Made by a program: the position numbers and the translations under genes | Assembly (NCBI RefSeq): GCF_002278075.1 | Contig: NZ_CP022992.1 | Coordinates: 1 to 64,000, forward strand | Reading direction: 5' to 3' | DNA from: Paraburkholderia aromaticivorans | GTDB lineage: Bacteria; Pseudomonadota; Gammaproteobacteria; Burkholderiales; Burkholderiaceae | Length of the DNA stretch: 64,000 nucleotides | Notes under the pieces: model-generated | Database searches by the model: none | Told to the model about the DNA's origin: nothing | The model's input: only the letters and a program-made list of their open reading frames with translations | Shown: positions 34,626 through 43,382 of the stretch, piece after piece | Layout of the letters: each line of letters starts with the position of its first letter | How positions within the stretch are numbered: the first letter of the stretch is position 1

Positions 34626-35811
34626 TTCCGACCTCGACGATCTGGCTGCAGAGCTTTCCGACTTTGCCGCTCCCGAGAAGAAGGGCGGACGCCCGCCGCG
34701 CGAGGAGCGCATCATCGCGGGATTTGAGGAAATTCAGCGGTTCTTCGAGACGCACAACCGCGCCCCACAACACGGCGAAGACCGTGACATCTTCGAGCGG
34801 CTGTACGCGGTGCGCCTCGACCGCCTGCGTTCGCTTCCTGATTGCCGCGCGCTGCTTGCGCCACTGGACCATCAAGGGTTGCTTGCGGGCGCCCCGAGCG
34901 TTGCTGCAACCGAGGAGGATATCGACGTGGACGAGCTTGCCGCCGAACTGGCGGGGACGGCCAACGCTGACGACATCACAGTTCTGCGCCATGTTCGTAC
35001 GAGCGCCGAGAAGCGCGCCGCTGAGGAGATCGCACAGCGCACGCCGTGCGAGGACTTTGAGACGTTCAAGCCGCTCTTCGAGCGCGTTCAGCGCGAATTG
35101 AAAGAAGGCATTCGCGAAACGCGCGCATTCCACAAGCTGGATGAAATCAAGCTGGCTGAAATTCAGCAAGGCGAGTTCTATATCGTCGGAGGACAACTAG
35201 CTTACGTTGCCGAAGTGGGCGAGGAAATCAGGACCCCGTACGAGCGCCGTGACAGTCGCCTTCGTGTCGTCTTTGACAACGGCACCGAGAGCGATGTTCT
35301 GCAACGATCGTTCCAGCGCGCTCTCTACCGCGACGAGGCGGCGCGACTGGTCACTAACCCGTCCGCCGGTCCTCTATTCTCTGACGAGGCATCGGACGAC
35401 GACCAGGAAAGTGGCACCATCTACGTGGTCCGCAGCAAGTCCGAACTGCCCATCGTCGCGGCAAACCGCGACGTGCTACACAAGATCGGCGTAACGGGCC
35501 GCAACAATGTCGCCGCGCGGTTCGTAAATGCAAGGAATGATCCGACCTTCCTGCTGGCTGAAGTGGAGATCATCGCTACCTATGACCTCTACAACATTAA
35601 TCGGGTCAAGCTTGAAAACCTGATTCATCGCGTGTTCGAGCCGGCGCGCCTTGACATCGGGATCAAAGACCGCTTCGGCAAGCCCGTTGTCCCGCGCGAA
35701 TGGTTCCTTGTGCCCGTGTTCGTAATCGACGAAGCGGTCGAGCGCATCAAGGACGGGACGATTACGCAGTACGTTTATGACCCGAAATCGGCGCGGCTGA
35801 CGAGAAATTAA
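34618..35811 (+). CDS. GIY-YIG/T5orf172-type nuclease-like protein
   Basis: 397 residues. The C-terminal domain (about residues 265-395) contains GTIYVVRSKSE, then DVLHKIGVTGRNNVAARF and an NRVKLENLIHRVFEP segment with the conserved Glu-His. This is the T5orf172 pattern of the GIY-YIG nuclease superfamily. The N-terminal half is acidic and helical, of unknown role. The start ATG overlaps the helicase stop. Probable cleavage component of the three-gene system. Confidence 0.75.
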   Translation: MSNSDLDDLAAELSDFAAPEKKGGRPPREERIIAGFEEIQRFFETHNRAPQHGEDRDIFERLYAVRLDRLRSLPDCRALLAPLDHQGLLAGAPSVAATEEDIDVDELAAELAGTANADDITVLRHVRTSAEKRAAEEIAQRTPCEDFETFKPLFERVQRELKEGIRETRAFHKLDEIKLAEIQQGEFYIVGGQLAYVAEVGEEIRTPYERRDSRLRVVFDNGTESDVLQRSFQRALYRDEAARLVTNPSAGPLFSDEASDDDQESGTIYVVRSKSELPIVAANRDVLHKIGVTGRNNVAARFVNARNDPTFLLAEVEIIATYDLYNINRVKLENLIHRVFEPARLDIGIKDRFGKPVVPREWFLVPVFVIDEAVERIKDGTITQYVYDPKSARLTRN

Positions 35812-35910
35812 CTGGCCACTTCGCGCCCCCGTCACCGCGACACCGAGAAGGCCTTGACGCTAGGATTACATGCGGGATGCGCAACGAGGTATGTGGAATC
35901 ATGGTCAACT

Positions 35911-35940
35911 GCCGGCGCCATGTCGACGCCGGCCCCTTCG
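35911..35940. terminator. possible bidirectional terminator
   Basis: GCCGGCG pairs with CGCCGGC between the convergent genes ending at 35811 and 35947; there is no clear T-tract. Confidence 0.3.
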
Positions 35941-35946
35941 GTGATG

Positions 35947-37464
35947 TTACGCCGTCGCGGCGGTCTTTTTGCGCTTTGCTCGCTCGTCGAGGAACGCCGC
36001 AATCCCGTGGTTGCGATGGAACGCTTTCCTCACTGCGGCGGCGGTGACCGTCCCGGAGTCGAGTAGGTGCGACAGCGCATCGCGCCAGCTCACCGCCAGG
36101 TTTTCAGACAGGAACCGCTCGATGTCCTCGAACTTTTTCACGTCATCAAGCGACGCGCCGTTCGCCACGTACAGATCGCTAATCACGGTTTCTCCACCCT
36201 TGGTCGGTACGGGCACGGTGGCCGCGATGGCGACGACGCGACCCAGCAGCTCTTCCTCCTTCTGAATCCCCCCGGCGCGAAGCGTTCCCATGAATACGTC
36301 CATGACCTCATTGCCGTAGGTGCCGCTGATGAGCAGCGCGTCGTTGCTGTACGCCAAGAGTTGCTCGCACTTTGTATAGCTCGGGTGGTAGATCAGACGG
36401 CGGTAGCCTTGCGCGTAAGCGCTCTCGATCGACGGCAGAAACGGCAGTTGCCGAATCGCCTCCGGCACGTCCCAATCCTTCGCTGGTGTGGAGCGGTGCC
36501 GCGGCATGATACGGGCCGCCGGCCCGCAATGCTCAGTCAGTGCCAACGAGGCCGCCACCAGTTGCATCGCCGAATGCTCAGCGATGACAGCCGAACCGAA
36601 CAGCAGGAGCCCGCTCGTGCGTTCGCTCAGGACGGTCCGCAATGGATCGACGATGTCCGCCGGAAACGCATCGGCCGTCGCCACATCGGGGAGGTGCTGG
36701 ACAGGGGGCCACGGGCGTGCAAACGGGGTGCGCGCTTCCAGTCCCCCAGCGTCGGTCACTACACCGATCAACGCCGTTTCATGGTCCGAGTGGTCGGGGC
36801 GTGACGCCACCATCAACCGGACGTCCTCGTGAAGGGTCTCCGGCGTCGGGGTGTCAAGAAGAACGGCGATGCGATGACGGGAGTTCAGCGCGTGATTGCA
36901 GGCCATTTCGAGCCGCTCAGCAGCGTCGTTCCACGACTGCTGGTCCAGCTCCAGCGGGCCGACAATCAACAGCGTGCCGCTCGGGACCCGATCGAGCCCG
37001 GACGACCAAAGGCCGTACTCCCCAAGATCGATGCTGCTATCCCACCGGTTACCTGCGCGCTCGGCGTAGACCACCGCGCCGTCGGTGGCATCCTCGTAGA
37101 TTTCCAGCAAGGCGTCGATCGCGTCTTGGGAAGTCGTGAGATAGACGCCGGGCACCGGGCCCGCCGGCCAGAGGTCGGGCGGGCTGAGAGTGACACCAGC
37201 GCCAGAGAACGCTTCAAGGAGTTCCTGCGGCGACACGTCGACCGCATAGCGCTTCCTCAACCGGAACGCTAGCCGGCCCGTCGAGGTAGTGTCGAGTTCG
37301 GCCGCGGCGACCCGATCCGGAAATGCCATGACCTCGGGCCAGTTACGAAGCCCGGGGAGCGCCGCGATGAGATCTAGCGACTGGCCGTGGCTGAGGGAAG
37401 GGTGCGAGGGCTGCAAAAGGCCGCGGACGAGCCCGGCCAGCAGCTTCAACTGCTGAGTGTCCAT
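35947..37464 (-). CDS. hypothetical protein
   Basis: 505 residues from an ATG preceded by GGAGAAG; longer starts up to 37569 exist but lack an SD. The N-terminal segment (HGQSLDLIAALPGLRNWPEVMAF) matches a motif I associate with large plasmid-borne hypothetical proteins annotated as glyoxalase-superfamily-like, but the assignment is weak. The middle and C-terminal parts show no Walker or catalytic motif. Only sizeable minus-strand gene outside the mobile elements besides HU. Confidence 0.6.
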   Translation of the reverse strand: MDTQQLKLLAGLVRGLLQPSHPSLSHGQSLDLIAALPGLRNWPEVMAFPDRVAAAELDTTSTGRLAFRLRKRYAVDVSPQELLEAFSGAGVTLSPPDLWPAGPVPGVYLTTSQDAIDALLEIYEDATDGAVVYAERAGNRWDSSIDLGEYGLWSSGLDRVPSGTLLIVGPLELDQQSWNDAAERLEMACNHALNSRHRIAVLLDTPTPETLHEDVRLMVASRPDHSDHETALIGVVTDAGGLEARTPFARPWPPVQHLPDVATADAFPADIVDPLRTVLSERTSGLLLFGSAVIAEHSAMQLVAASLALTEHCGPAARIMPRHRSTPAKDWDVPEAIRQLPFLPSIESAYAQGYRRLIYHPSYTKCEQLLAYSNDALLISGTYGNEVMDVFMGTLRAGGIQKEEELLGRVVAIAATVPVPTKGGETVISDLYVANGASLDDVKKFEDIERFLSENLAVSWRDALSHLLDSGTVTAAAVRKAFHRNHGIAAFLDERAKRKKTAATA

Positions 37465-37939
37465 TGTCTTCTCCAGGGCGGCAAATCCGGTGCACGCTTT
37501 GCGGGGCCGCCCATTGAAAAAACAACGACCATGAATGGGGTAGGTGCCTTGAAACATCGTCTTCGTCATGCCCGGAAGGGCGCGTGCGGCAGGCGACGAC
37601 AGCCAGCCGCAACTATATCAGGAATACAGGGTTGTTCGGCACAGCAAGCGCTCCCGCTGCGACGCCCTGTTGAGCAGGGAACCGAGTGTGCCCTCCGCGA
37701 GCGGAGCGGCCCCGCGCCGTTCCAGTTCAGAGTTGAGTGAACGAAGTTCAGAGTTACGTGAATCTCGACAGTGGCGCCTGCTTCCTATCAGGAAAATTCA
37801 CGCGTGTTTCCCGATGAAGCGGGCAAAAAGCCCGTCCGATCGCGCAAATCCCCCCTAAATTGCAGCCTGTTTCCGAATTGTCAGATTCCTCCGGACCCCG
37901 ATAATGGGTGGCTGATTCCATATCAGCCTGGGCTTGTCC
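37465..37939. other. divergent intergenic region with repeats and a promoter
   Basis: Contains two copies of AGTTCAGAGTT spaced 21 bp apart (37724-37734 and 37745-37755), each followed by GTGAA. It also holds a stand-alone palindromic box TTCCTATCAGGAA (37792-37804) without an obvious -10, and a conventional promoter TTGTCA-16-GATAAT (37878-37905) serving the gene at 37940. Confidence 0.5.
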
Positions 37940-38209
37940 ATGAAATTCGTGATCGCGACACTGGCCGCTACCTTCCTGATCGCTGGTCCGGCTGTTGCAC
38001 AGGAGCAGCAGACGGATCTGCCGCATCCCTGCAAGTCGGGCTCCGGCCAATGGACACTCTGCATCGGCGACAGTCCGATCGACACCACGGGAAGTCGCGT
38101 CGACATGGCCAATGAGGTTCAGGAAGTGAACTCCGCGTTGGCGCCCGTGCGAAAGAAGATCACCGAATTCGTCCAGACCGAGCACCAAGCCGTTACGGCT
38201 GGTCGGTGA
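37940..38209 (+). CDS. small exported protein
   Basis: 89 residues with a classical signal peptide (cleavage predicted after AGPAVA). The mature part has one Cys pair (HPCKSG, LCIGD) and a helical tail. Periplasmic. No family. Heads a cluster of exported proteins. Confidence 0.6.
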   Translation: MKFVIATLAATFLIAGPAVAQEQQTDLPHPCKSGSGQWTLCIGDSPIDTTGSRVDMANEVQEVNSALAPVRKKITEFVQTEHQAVTAGR

Positions 38210-38242
38210 GCGGTCACGCATCAATCACAAAGAGGATCACCT

Positions 38243-38560
38243 ATGGATACCGCTGTCGCCCAGCCGGAAGAGCGTCATGTCGAGGACGTAGCCTTGCCCG
38301 ACCTGGCAGAAGGTCAGCAGTGGACCTGCGAGAACGGTTGCGGGAATTGTCGCCCGGTGCAAGCCGACTTTGAATATTCCCGAGAAGAAACGCAGGACGG
38401 TGTGCTGCTGAAAAGCAAGACCTGCAAGGTCTGGGTTAGCCATTGCTGCAAGGCAAATCTCGTGTTGTGGGATGAACGGAACGAAGTGGAAGTCGCGTGG
38501 GTGGGTGGGGATTTGAATCTGGATGGCCTTGTGTCGAATCGCGGCGTTTTGCTGGATTGA
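38243..38560 (+). CDS. Cys-rich small protein
   Basis: 105 residues with SD AAGAGGAT. The CENGCGNCRP segment plus a later HCCKANLVLWDE suggest a metal site. No signal peptide. Function unknown. Confidence 0.55.
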   Translation: MDTAVAQPEERHVEDVALPDLAEGQQWTCENGCGNCRPVQADFEYSREETQDGVLLKSKTCKVWVSHCCKANLVLWDERNEVEVAWVGGDLNLDGLVSNRGVLLD

Positions 38561-38610
38561 GCGGCGCAGATTTGCTCGGCCTGCTTTGAACAATTTTGAG
38601 GAGTGAAGTG

Positions 38611-39360
38611 ATGAAGTGGAACGCCACGCGTCGACTCGGGGTTATCGGTGCCGTGCTCGCTCTCGGCATGTGCGCGGCTGCGAATGCGCAAAGTGTGACG
38701 AGCTACAAACCTGCTATTTCTGATGTGAAGCTCGACAGCTTCTGTACGACCAACGGGACCATCACGATGGATGCCAGCGGCGCCATCGTCGAGTGCCGGG
38801 ACAAGAAGTGGGAGGCGCCGGTCGCTCGGGCCGTGTCGCCGGCAAGTTCCAAGGTCGTGATGCTCACGGTGACGGTCCAATCGAAGAACGAGAGGCTGGC
38901 GAGCGTCCCGCTGGTTCTGCGTGACGGGAAGTCGGCGCACTACCGGTCGGTTACCGAGGGAACCTACGTCAGCGATGTGGGGCCGTGCAAAAGGGAAGAT
39001 GCGTCGACGGCCGTCGGGGGACTTTCAGGCGGTACGACCCCGATCGGTAACGATATGTGCGTGACCACCTCGCCGCTGGTGACTGGACTGGAAATCGCCG
39101 CCGAGCCGCACGTGCTGGAGAACGGCTACGTCGTGCTCGATCTGAAAGCCTCCAACAGCCAACTGATCTCGCTGGAGAACGTCACCAACGAGGTGGGCAT
39201 TGTGCAGATTCCGAATACGTACACGTGCGGCTTCGAATCGACTGTGAGGCTGAAGCCCGACGTTGATACGGTCATCGAGTCATGTTCGCACGATTCGAAG
39301 GCGCAAACCATTTCTGTGCTGGCCAAGGTGGTCGACAGAGGCGCGACCACTTCTCAGTGA
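38611..39360 (+). CDS. exported protein with secretin-C-terminus-like domain
   Basis: 249 residues; signal peptide ending AAANAQ. Residues 35-70 (CTTNGTITMDASGAIVECRDKKW) resemble the C-terminal receptor-binding segment of PilV-type pilins. From about residue 83 the sequence is homologous to the next gene (39485) and recalls the C-terminal secretin segment: TGLEIAAEPHVLENGYVVLDL, then GIVQIPNTYTCGFESTV. Complete secretins are far larger, so this is a fragment-like derivative; role possibly in conjugative or pilus biogenesis, by inference. Confidence 0.5.
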   Translation: MKWNATRRLGVIGAVLALGMCAAANAQSVTSYKPAISDVKLDSFCTTNGTITMDASGAIVECRDKKWEAPVARAVSPASSKVVMLTVTVQSKNERLASVPLVLRDGKSAHYRSVTEGTYVSDVGPCKREDASTAVGGLSGGTTPIGNDMCVTTSPLVTGLEIAAEPHVLENGYVVLDLKASNSQLISLENVTNEVGIVQIPNTYTCGFESTVRLKPDVDTVIESCSHDSKAQTISVLAKVVDRGATTSQ

Positions 39361-39484
39361 TCCGGAACCGGCCGGCGGATGCGGCGCCGTTAGTACCGTG
39401 ATCTGCCAGTCGCAAACCCGCTCTGCTTTGAACTGAAACGTGCGCGCTCGCATGTTGCCGGCGTGACTTAACCTGGAGTGAAAC

Positions 39485-40054
39485 ATGAATCTCAAAACCA
39501 CCCGTGGCCTTTTCGCACTGTGCTCCGCCCTGATGTTCGGTTACTGCGCTACGGCGTCGGCGGACGTTCCGTCGGTGTCGGCGAACGCCAAGGTCGTGCA
39601 GATCACGCTGAGCATCAAGAGCGACAAGAGTGACAAGGTAGCTTCGGTGGTTCTGACCGCGGCCGATGGCGTGAGCACCAACGTCGACGAGCGCAGCAGC
39701 GTGTCCTACGTCAGCTCGATCGCTCCGTGCAAGGACAATCCGGCCAAGATCTGCGCCGAGTACTCGGATCTCAAGACGGGCTTCGCGTTCGGCGTGCTGC
39801 CGCGAGTGCTGCCGAACGGCGACGTGCTCCTCGATCTCGTGTACGACAGCGCCCGCCTGAACTCAATGCGCGACTTCAAATCGGACATCGGCACGATCCA
39901 GCTTCCCGACGTGTCGAAGAACGGCTTCAAGTCCGCGGTCAAGGTCAAGGCCGGCGTCGAAACCGTCGTCAACTCCGCGACCGACGCGAGCGGCAAGCAA
40001 GACGTCGCTGTGACGGTCAAGCTCGTCGATCCAAAGACCGGCGCGGCAATCTAA
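39485..40054 (+). CDS. exported secretin-fragment-like protein
   Basis: 189 residues; signal peptide ending CATASA. The mature part aligns along its length with residues 83-249 of the protein at 38611, including TGFAFGVLPRVLPNGDVLL and GTIQLPDVSKNGFKSAV. This resembles the beta-rich lip of PilN-type secretins without the ring-forming N-domains. SD CTGGAG. Could be a decoy, chaperone or pilus component; unresolved. Confidence 0.5.
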   Translation: MNLKTTRGLFALCSALMFGYCATASADVPSVSANAKVVQITLSIKSDKSDKVASVVLTAADGVSTNVDERSSVSYVSSIAPCKDNPAKICAEYSDLKTGFAFGVLPRVLPNGDVLLDLVYDSARLNSMRDFKSDIGTIQLPDVSKNGFKSAVKVKAGVETVVNSATDASGKQDVAVTVKLVDPKTGAAI

Positions 40055-40176
40055 TGCGCCGTCGGCTGGCAGGGGGCAATGCGACCTCCTGACGGGATCG
40101 GGAACCGAAGATCTACCAGTAAGGGCGCTTGGAGCGTGGCGCCGACGCAAACACAAATTCAAATATGGAGGCGTCC

Positions 40177-40377
40177 ATGTTCAAGTTCCTTTCCAGATTC
40201 CGCAAAGCCGCCGCAGGCGAAACGAATCCCCTCGACGAAAGCCCGTGCATGGGTGACGATCCTTATCTCGCGCAAATAGCGACGGCGCTGGTTCAGGGCG
40301 AGTCAACTGCGGAGAGCGGCGCTCATTCGACGATCCAGGACAAGGCGCAGCGGACTCGGAACGCAGATACATCCTAA
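40177..40377 (+). CDS. small hypothetical protein
   Basis: 66 residues from the ATG after GGAGG. Basic amphipathic N-terminus (MFKFLSRFRKAA), acidic remainder. No family recognised. Confidence 0.45.
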   Translation: MFKFLSRFRKAAAGETNPLDESPCMGDDPYLAQIATALVQGESTAESGAHSTIQDKAQRTRNADTS

Positions 40378-40499
40378 TCGGAAACCGAGTTTTGTCGAGA
40401 ATCGTCGACTTCAGTTCGCATTCCCCCCTGATTGCCCGTCCTTTTGCCATTGCGGGCAGTTTGGGTATCGCGTATTTTCGGTTCAAGCCGTCCGAAACG

Positions 40500-40528
40500 T
40501 TCCTATCAGGAATTGATTCGGACATAAT
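40500..40528 (+). promoter_or_regulatory. stand-alone palindromic promoter box
   Basis: TTCCTATCAGGAA (40500-40512) and -10-like CATAAT (40523-40528) without the 5' hairpin module. Upstream of the gene at 40566. Confidence 0.55.
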
Positions 40529-40565
40529 TCTGGCCGCGCCCGCTACGCGCGATAGGAGAGAGGGA

Positions 40566-40832
40566 ATGAAATTCTGGAGCAACGTCGTCGCCCGACTTCG
40601 GTGGGACGCCAAGGGAGGCTTGGCGTCTCCCCTGCTGGAGGACAGAACCATGCACCGCTACCAAGTGTTCGTGCGGCGTGGCACGCGGGCGCCGAAATAC
40701 GCGGTGCCTTGGCACTGGCTTGCTTCCCTGATCGTCTCATTCCTTTGTCCGAACGGCAGCTACTGCCGCGTTGTCGATTCCAAGACGGACTCGACATTGC
40801 TTGAATGGGAGCGAGTGGGGAGCGCACGCTGA
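40566..40832 (+). CDS. small hypothetical protein, start uncertain
   Basis: 88 residues from ATG 40566 (SD AGGAGAGAGGG). A strong hairpin GACGCCAA-gggaggc-TTGGCGTC and a second SD precede an internal ATG at 40650, which resembles the P1-plus-SD layout; a 60-residue product from there is possible. One hydrophobic stretch (WLASLIVSFLCP). Function unknown. Confidence 0.5.
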   Translation: MKFWSNVVARLRWDAKGGLASPLLEDRTMHRYQVFVRRGTRAPKYAVPWHWLASLIVSFLCPNGSYCRVVDSKTDSTLLEWERVGSAR

Positions 40833-41052
40833 TTGAGCAACGAAGTATCTTCAGTGCCCGCGTGCTTGTAAGCGACCCGAAACCCCCCGGCTTTAGCGCG
40901 CGTTCCGCGATTGTTCCCGTCATCTTCGAAAGCTAACCTGCCGCTGTGGCCGGGTAGAGGCGTTCCCGAAATTCCCGGGTCTGCTTTCCGGTCGGCCTGA
41001 TCGAGCGGGGAAGTTAGTCGCAGGCAGGCCATTCAGCATAGGACCGGCCAGG

Positions 41053-41409
41053 ATGGACACGCTTCCTCATATTCGAGGCATCGACCAGAACGCACTTCAG
41101 GCCATGTCACTCGACGATGCTGCTGTGACGCTTCCCGCACCTCTCGTCAGGCAGCTTATCGATGCACTGCATTTTTACGGGCACGGCCTCAACAAGGAGC
41201 GCGTGGTGCTCCGCCGAGTTGATTCCGATACCCGCGTTGCGGGACTTGAGGCGGATCCGAGTTGGATCTCCGATCGCCCCGTGTCCAGTGACTCCCGCAT
41301 GTACCGGGAGGATGGAACACGGGCAAGGGCGGCGACGTCGGCCCTGGCCGAGCATCTTGGAGAGCGATACCAGGCAATAGTCGATTTGGTGTCATCCAAG
41401 GCGGCATAG
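41053..41409 (+). CDS. hypothetical protein
   Basis: 118 residues, soluble, helical. SD-like CCAGG. No family recognised and no repeated leader. Confidence 0.5.
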   Translation: MDTLPHIRGIDQNALQAMSLDDAAVTLPAPLVRQLIDALHFYGHGLNKERVVLRRVDSDTRVAGLEADPSWISDRPVSSDSRMYREDGTRARAATSALAEHLGERYQAIVDLVSSKAA

Positions 41410-41486
41410 ATTCCGAGGGGCGCTGTTAAGTTGGCGTCCATTATTCGAAGAAGCGCGGGCAAGATTTGTCCGCTACGGGGAACTAG

Positions 41487-41906
41487 ATGAAGAAAATTCT
41501 CGTTGCACTACTCGCAAGCGCGGCATGTTGCGCTGCTCACGCAGCAAAGTGGCATGTGGTCGTCACGGCCGGCTATCTGACCAACCAGCAAAAGTTCGTC
41601 GACAGTGTTCCGGTGATCGACACCGTCGTGGAAAGCGATGGCTGCTATTACGGACCTGTGCGCAACGTGCAGACGGCACAGAAGGTCGTGCCGACGCGCG
41701 AGCAGTTCTGCATCAAGGGGCCAGAAATGAGGCGCGTGATTACGGCAACGGTATTCGTCAAAAATCAGGTCAGCGACGCTCTCGACGCTTCCATCGCGGT
41801 CGACCTGAACGCTGGCCTGGACATCTTTGGCTCGTTCGACGGGAAGCACATCAGTTTCCTTTCGGGTCCGTACCTTGTGACGGTTACGAAGGAGACCGTG
41901 CAGTAA
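41487..41906 (+). CDS. exported hypothetical protein
   Basis: 139 residues; signal peptide cleaved after CCAAHA. The mature part is beta-rich with three Cys (DGCYYG, EQFCIKG). It shares general character with the exported proteins at 38611 and 39485, but homology is not evident. Last gene before leader-controlled DNA resumes. Confidence 0.55.
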   Translation: MKKILVALLASAACCAAHAAKWHVVVTAGYLTNQQKFVDSVPVIDTVVESDGCYYGPVRNVQTAQKVVPTREQFCIKGPEMRRVITATVFVKNQVSDALDASIAVDLNAGLDIFGSFDGKHISFLSGPYLVTVTKETVQ

Positions 41907-41942
41907 CGATAAAGTAGGCCGGCGTGACCGGCGGGAATTTGC

Positions 41943-42007
41943 TTCCTGTCAGGAAATGCCGTTATACTTTAAGCGATCCTTGATCCGGTAGCTGGACGTT
42001 ACCAGCC
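41943..42007 (+). promoter_or_regulatory. operon-head promoter box and 5' hairpin
   Basis: Perfect palindrome TTCCTGTCAGGAA (41943-41955) and -10 TATACT (41963-41968). Hairpin GCTGG-acgtta-CCAGC (41987-42007), then a GGCTTCCCGGC hairpin. Confidence 0.85.
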
Positions 42008-42067
42008 TCTGGCGCGTCATTTTGGCGTCTATCGGTACAGCCGGCTTCCCGGCAGTCAAATTCTTCC

Positions 42068-42130
42068 ACCCCCGCGGGGCATGTCCCGCGTGCGGGGCCT
42101 GCTTCGCGAACACATGTTCAGGAGCAGGAT
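42068..42130 (+). promoter_or_regulatory. SD-sequestering leader of the gene at 42131
   Basis: P1 pairs CCCcCGCGGG with CCCGCG..GGGG. P2 pairs CCTGCTTC with GGAGCAGG. Confidence 0.8.
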
Positions 42131-42625
42131 ATGTCGATTCCATCCATCCTTGCAGTTGGTCTCGGTAATGCGGGCGTTGCGGACGATCTTTCGGCTCTGT
42201 CCGATGCTGAGTTCGCGGATCTGTGCCTGCCGATCAAACGTGACGACATCACGTCGAAGCGGCTGATCGGCATCATCGACCACCTGGAAGCGCACGACGC
42301 GCCGGGATCCTGTACGGTCTGGTCGGCGATGGTGAAGGCAGGTGTGCAGGCGCATAGCCTCGTCTATCGTGACGTTGACGATGACTTCGCCATGTTCAAC
42401 GCGGCGCTGGAGTTCCGCATCCGTTCGGAAAAAATCGATGGCTTCATGCGCATCGAGGACGATCCGGCGGAGCGTTGCTACACGATCACGGTGCAGCATA
42501 ACGGCCAGATCGGGCGGGACGTCATCCGCTCGTACATTCGCGATCGCAACCTCGCGAAGGTGCTGCTCAGCGTGATCGAGCTCGGCACCCTGCGTGCGGA
42601 CCGTCCGGTTCACACGCGTCACTGA
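42131..42625 (+). CDS. hypothetical protein, leader-controlled
   Basis: 164 residues, acidic, soluble. No recognisable domain. Single-gene unit. Confidence 0.65.
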   Translation: MSIPSILAVGLGNAGVADDLSALSDAEFADLCLPIKRDDITSKRLIGIIDHLEAHDAPGSCTVWSAMVKAGVQAHSLVYRDVDDDFAMFNAALEFRIRSEKIDGFMRIEDDPAERCYTITVQHNGQIGRDVIRSYIRDRNLAKVLLSVIELGTLRADRPVHTRH

Positions 42626-42947
42626 GAAAGCATGGACGGTCGAGCGCAATCAACCAGGTGGGTTTCCTATATGGGCGGATCGGGTTTTTCCCCTCGGGAA
42701 CCCGACCGTGAATGCGATTCGTCCCGAAACTGCAGTCGCAGAACTGTTGGGCTCAACGTCCGTCAGGCGTTGAGAACCCCTGAACCCGCGTTGTCGAAAG
42801 GCACGCGGGTTTTTGATTGCGGCGAGATCCCACCGCGGGGCTAGAAACTGAAGGATCGCTGGATAGACTGACCGGATAAAAGTAAGCAAGAAGTGCAGAA
42901 CAAGCAATGAAATCGGATTTTGAAACAACCGTTGGACGGGTGCGGTA
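42626..42947. other. intergenic region with hairpins
   Basis: Contains CGGGTT..AACCCG (about 42684-42709), CTCAACG..CGTTGAG (about 42749-42774) and the terminator at 42783-42816. A short ORF from 42632 crosses these hairpins and is not supported. Nothing else recognised. Confidence 0.4.
42783..42816 (+). terminator. intrinsic terminator
   Basis: AACCCGCG pairs with CGCGGGTT, followed by TTTGATT. Confidence 0.85.
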
Positions 42948-43361
42948 ATGGCAAATCGCAGTGATCTGTCATCACCAGACTCGTCCTCTGCCGCTCGCAT
43001 CAAGGGTAGGGAACAAGCAGGGCTGCTCACCGTGATCTCGTGCGTACACGGCAAGCCAACGGAGTTCTCCAATACGCATCCCTGTATGGCGTTCGCCGAG
43101 AGCGCCGGGTTTGCGTCGTGGGAGGCAGCGGTTGAAGCGATGAAAGGCGGCCGCGTGTTGACTGGTCACGGCCCGCGCCTGGGTCGCGCGTCGATGACGG
43201 AATTCATGCTGTTTCAGCGGCAGGTCGAGAGGGACGGGCTTCGCTCGCTGCCGGCCGATACGTGGTCCGGGCAATTCTCGGTCGGATACAGGGAGTTTTT
43301 CGCGATCGATGCCTTCGTTCGCGGCACAAGCGGAGACGATGCTTTTCTGGTGCAAACGTAG
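42948..43361 (+). CDS. hypothetical protein
   Basis: 137 residues, soluble; no family recognised. Twenty-one bases before 43383, forming an operon with the ASCH gene. Confidence 0.5.
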   Translation: MANRSDLSSPDSSSAARIKGREQAGLLTVISCVHGKPTEFSNTHPCMAFAESAGFASWEAAVEAMKGGRVLTGHGPRLGRASMTEFMLFQRQVERDGLRSLPADTWSGQFSVGYREFFAIDAFVRGTSGDDAFLVQT

Positions 43362-43382
43362 TTTCGTGAAAGGAGAGTGATC

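Noticed and set aside
42632..42844. Short ORF after the gene at 42131
   Set aside because: It runs through three hairpins including the terminator, lacks an SD and has an unlikely composition.
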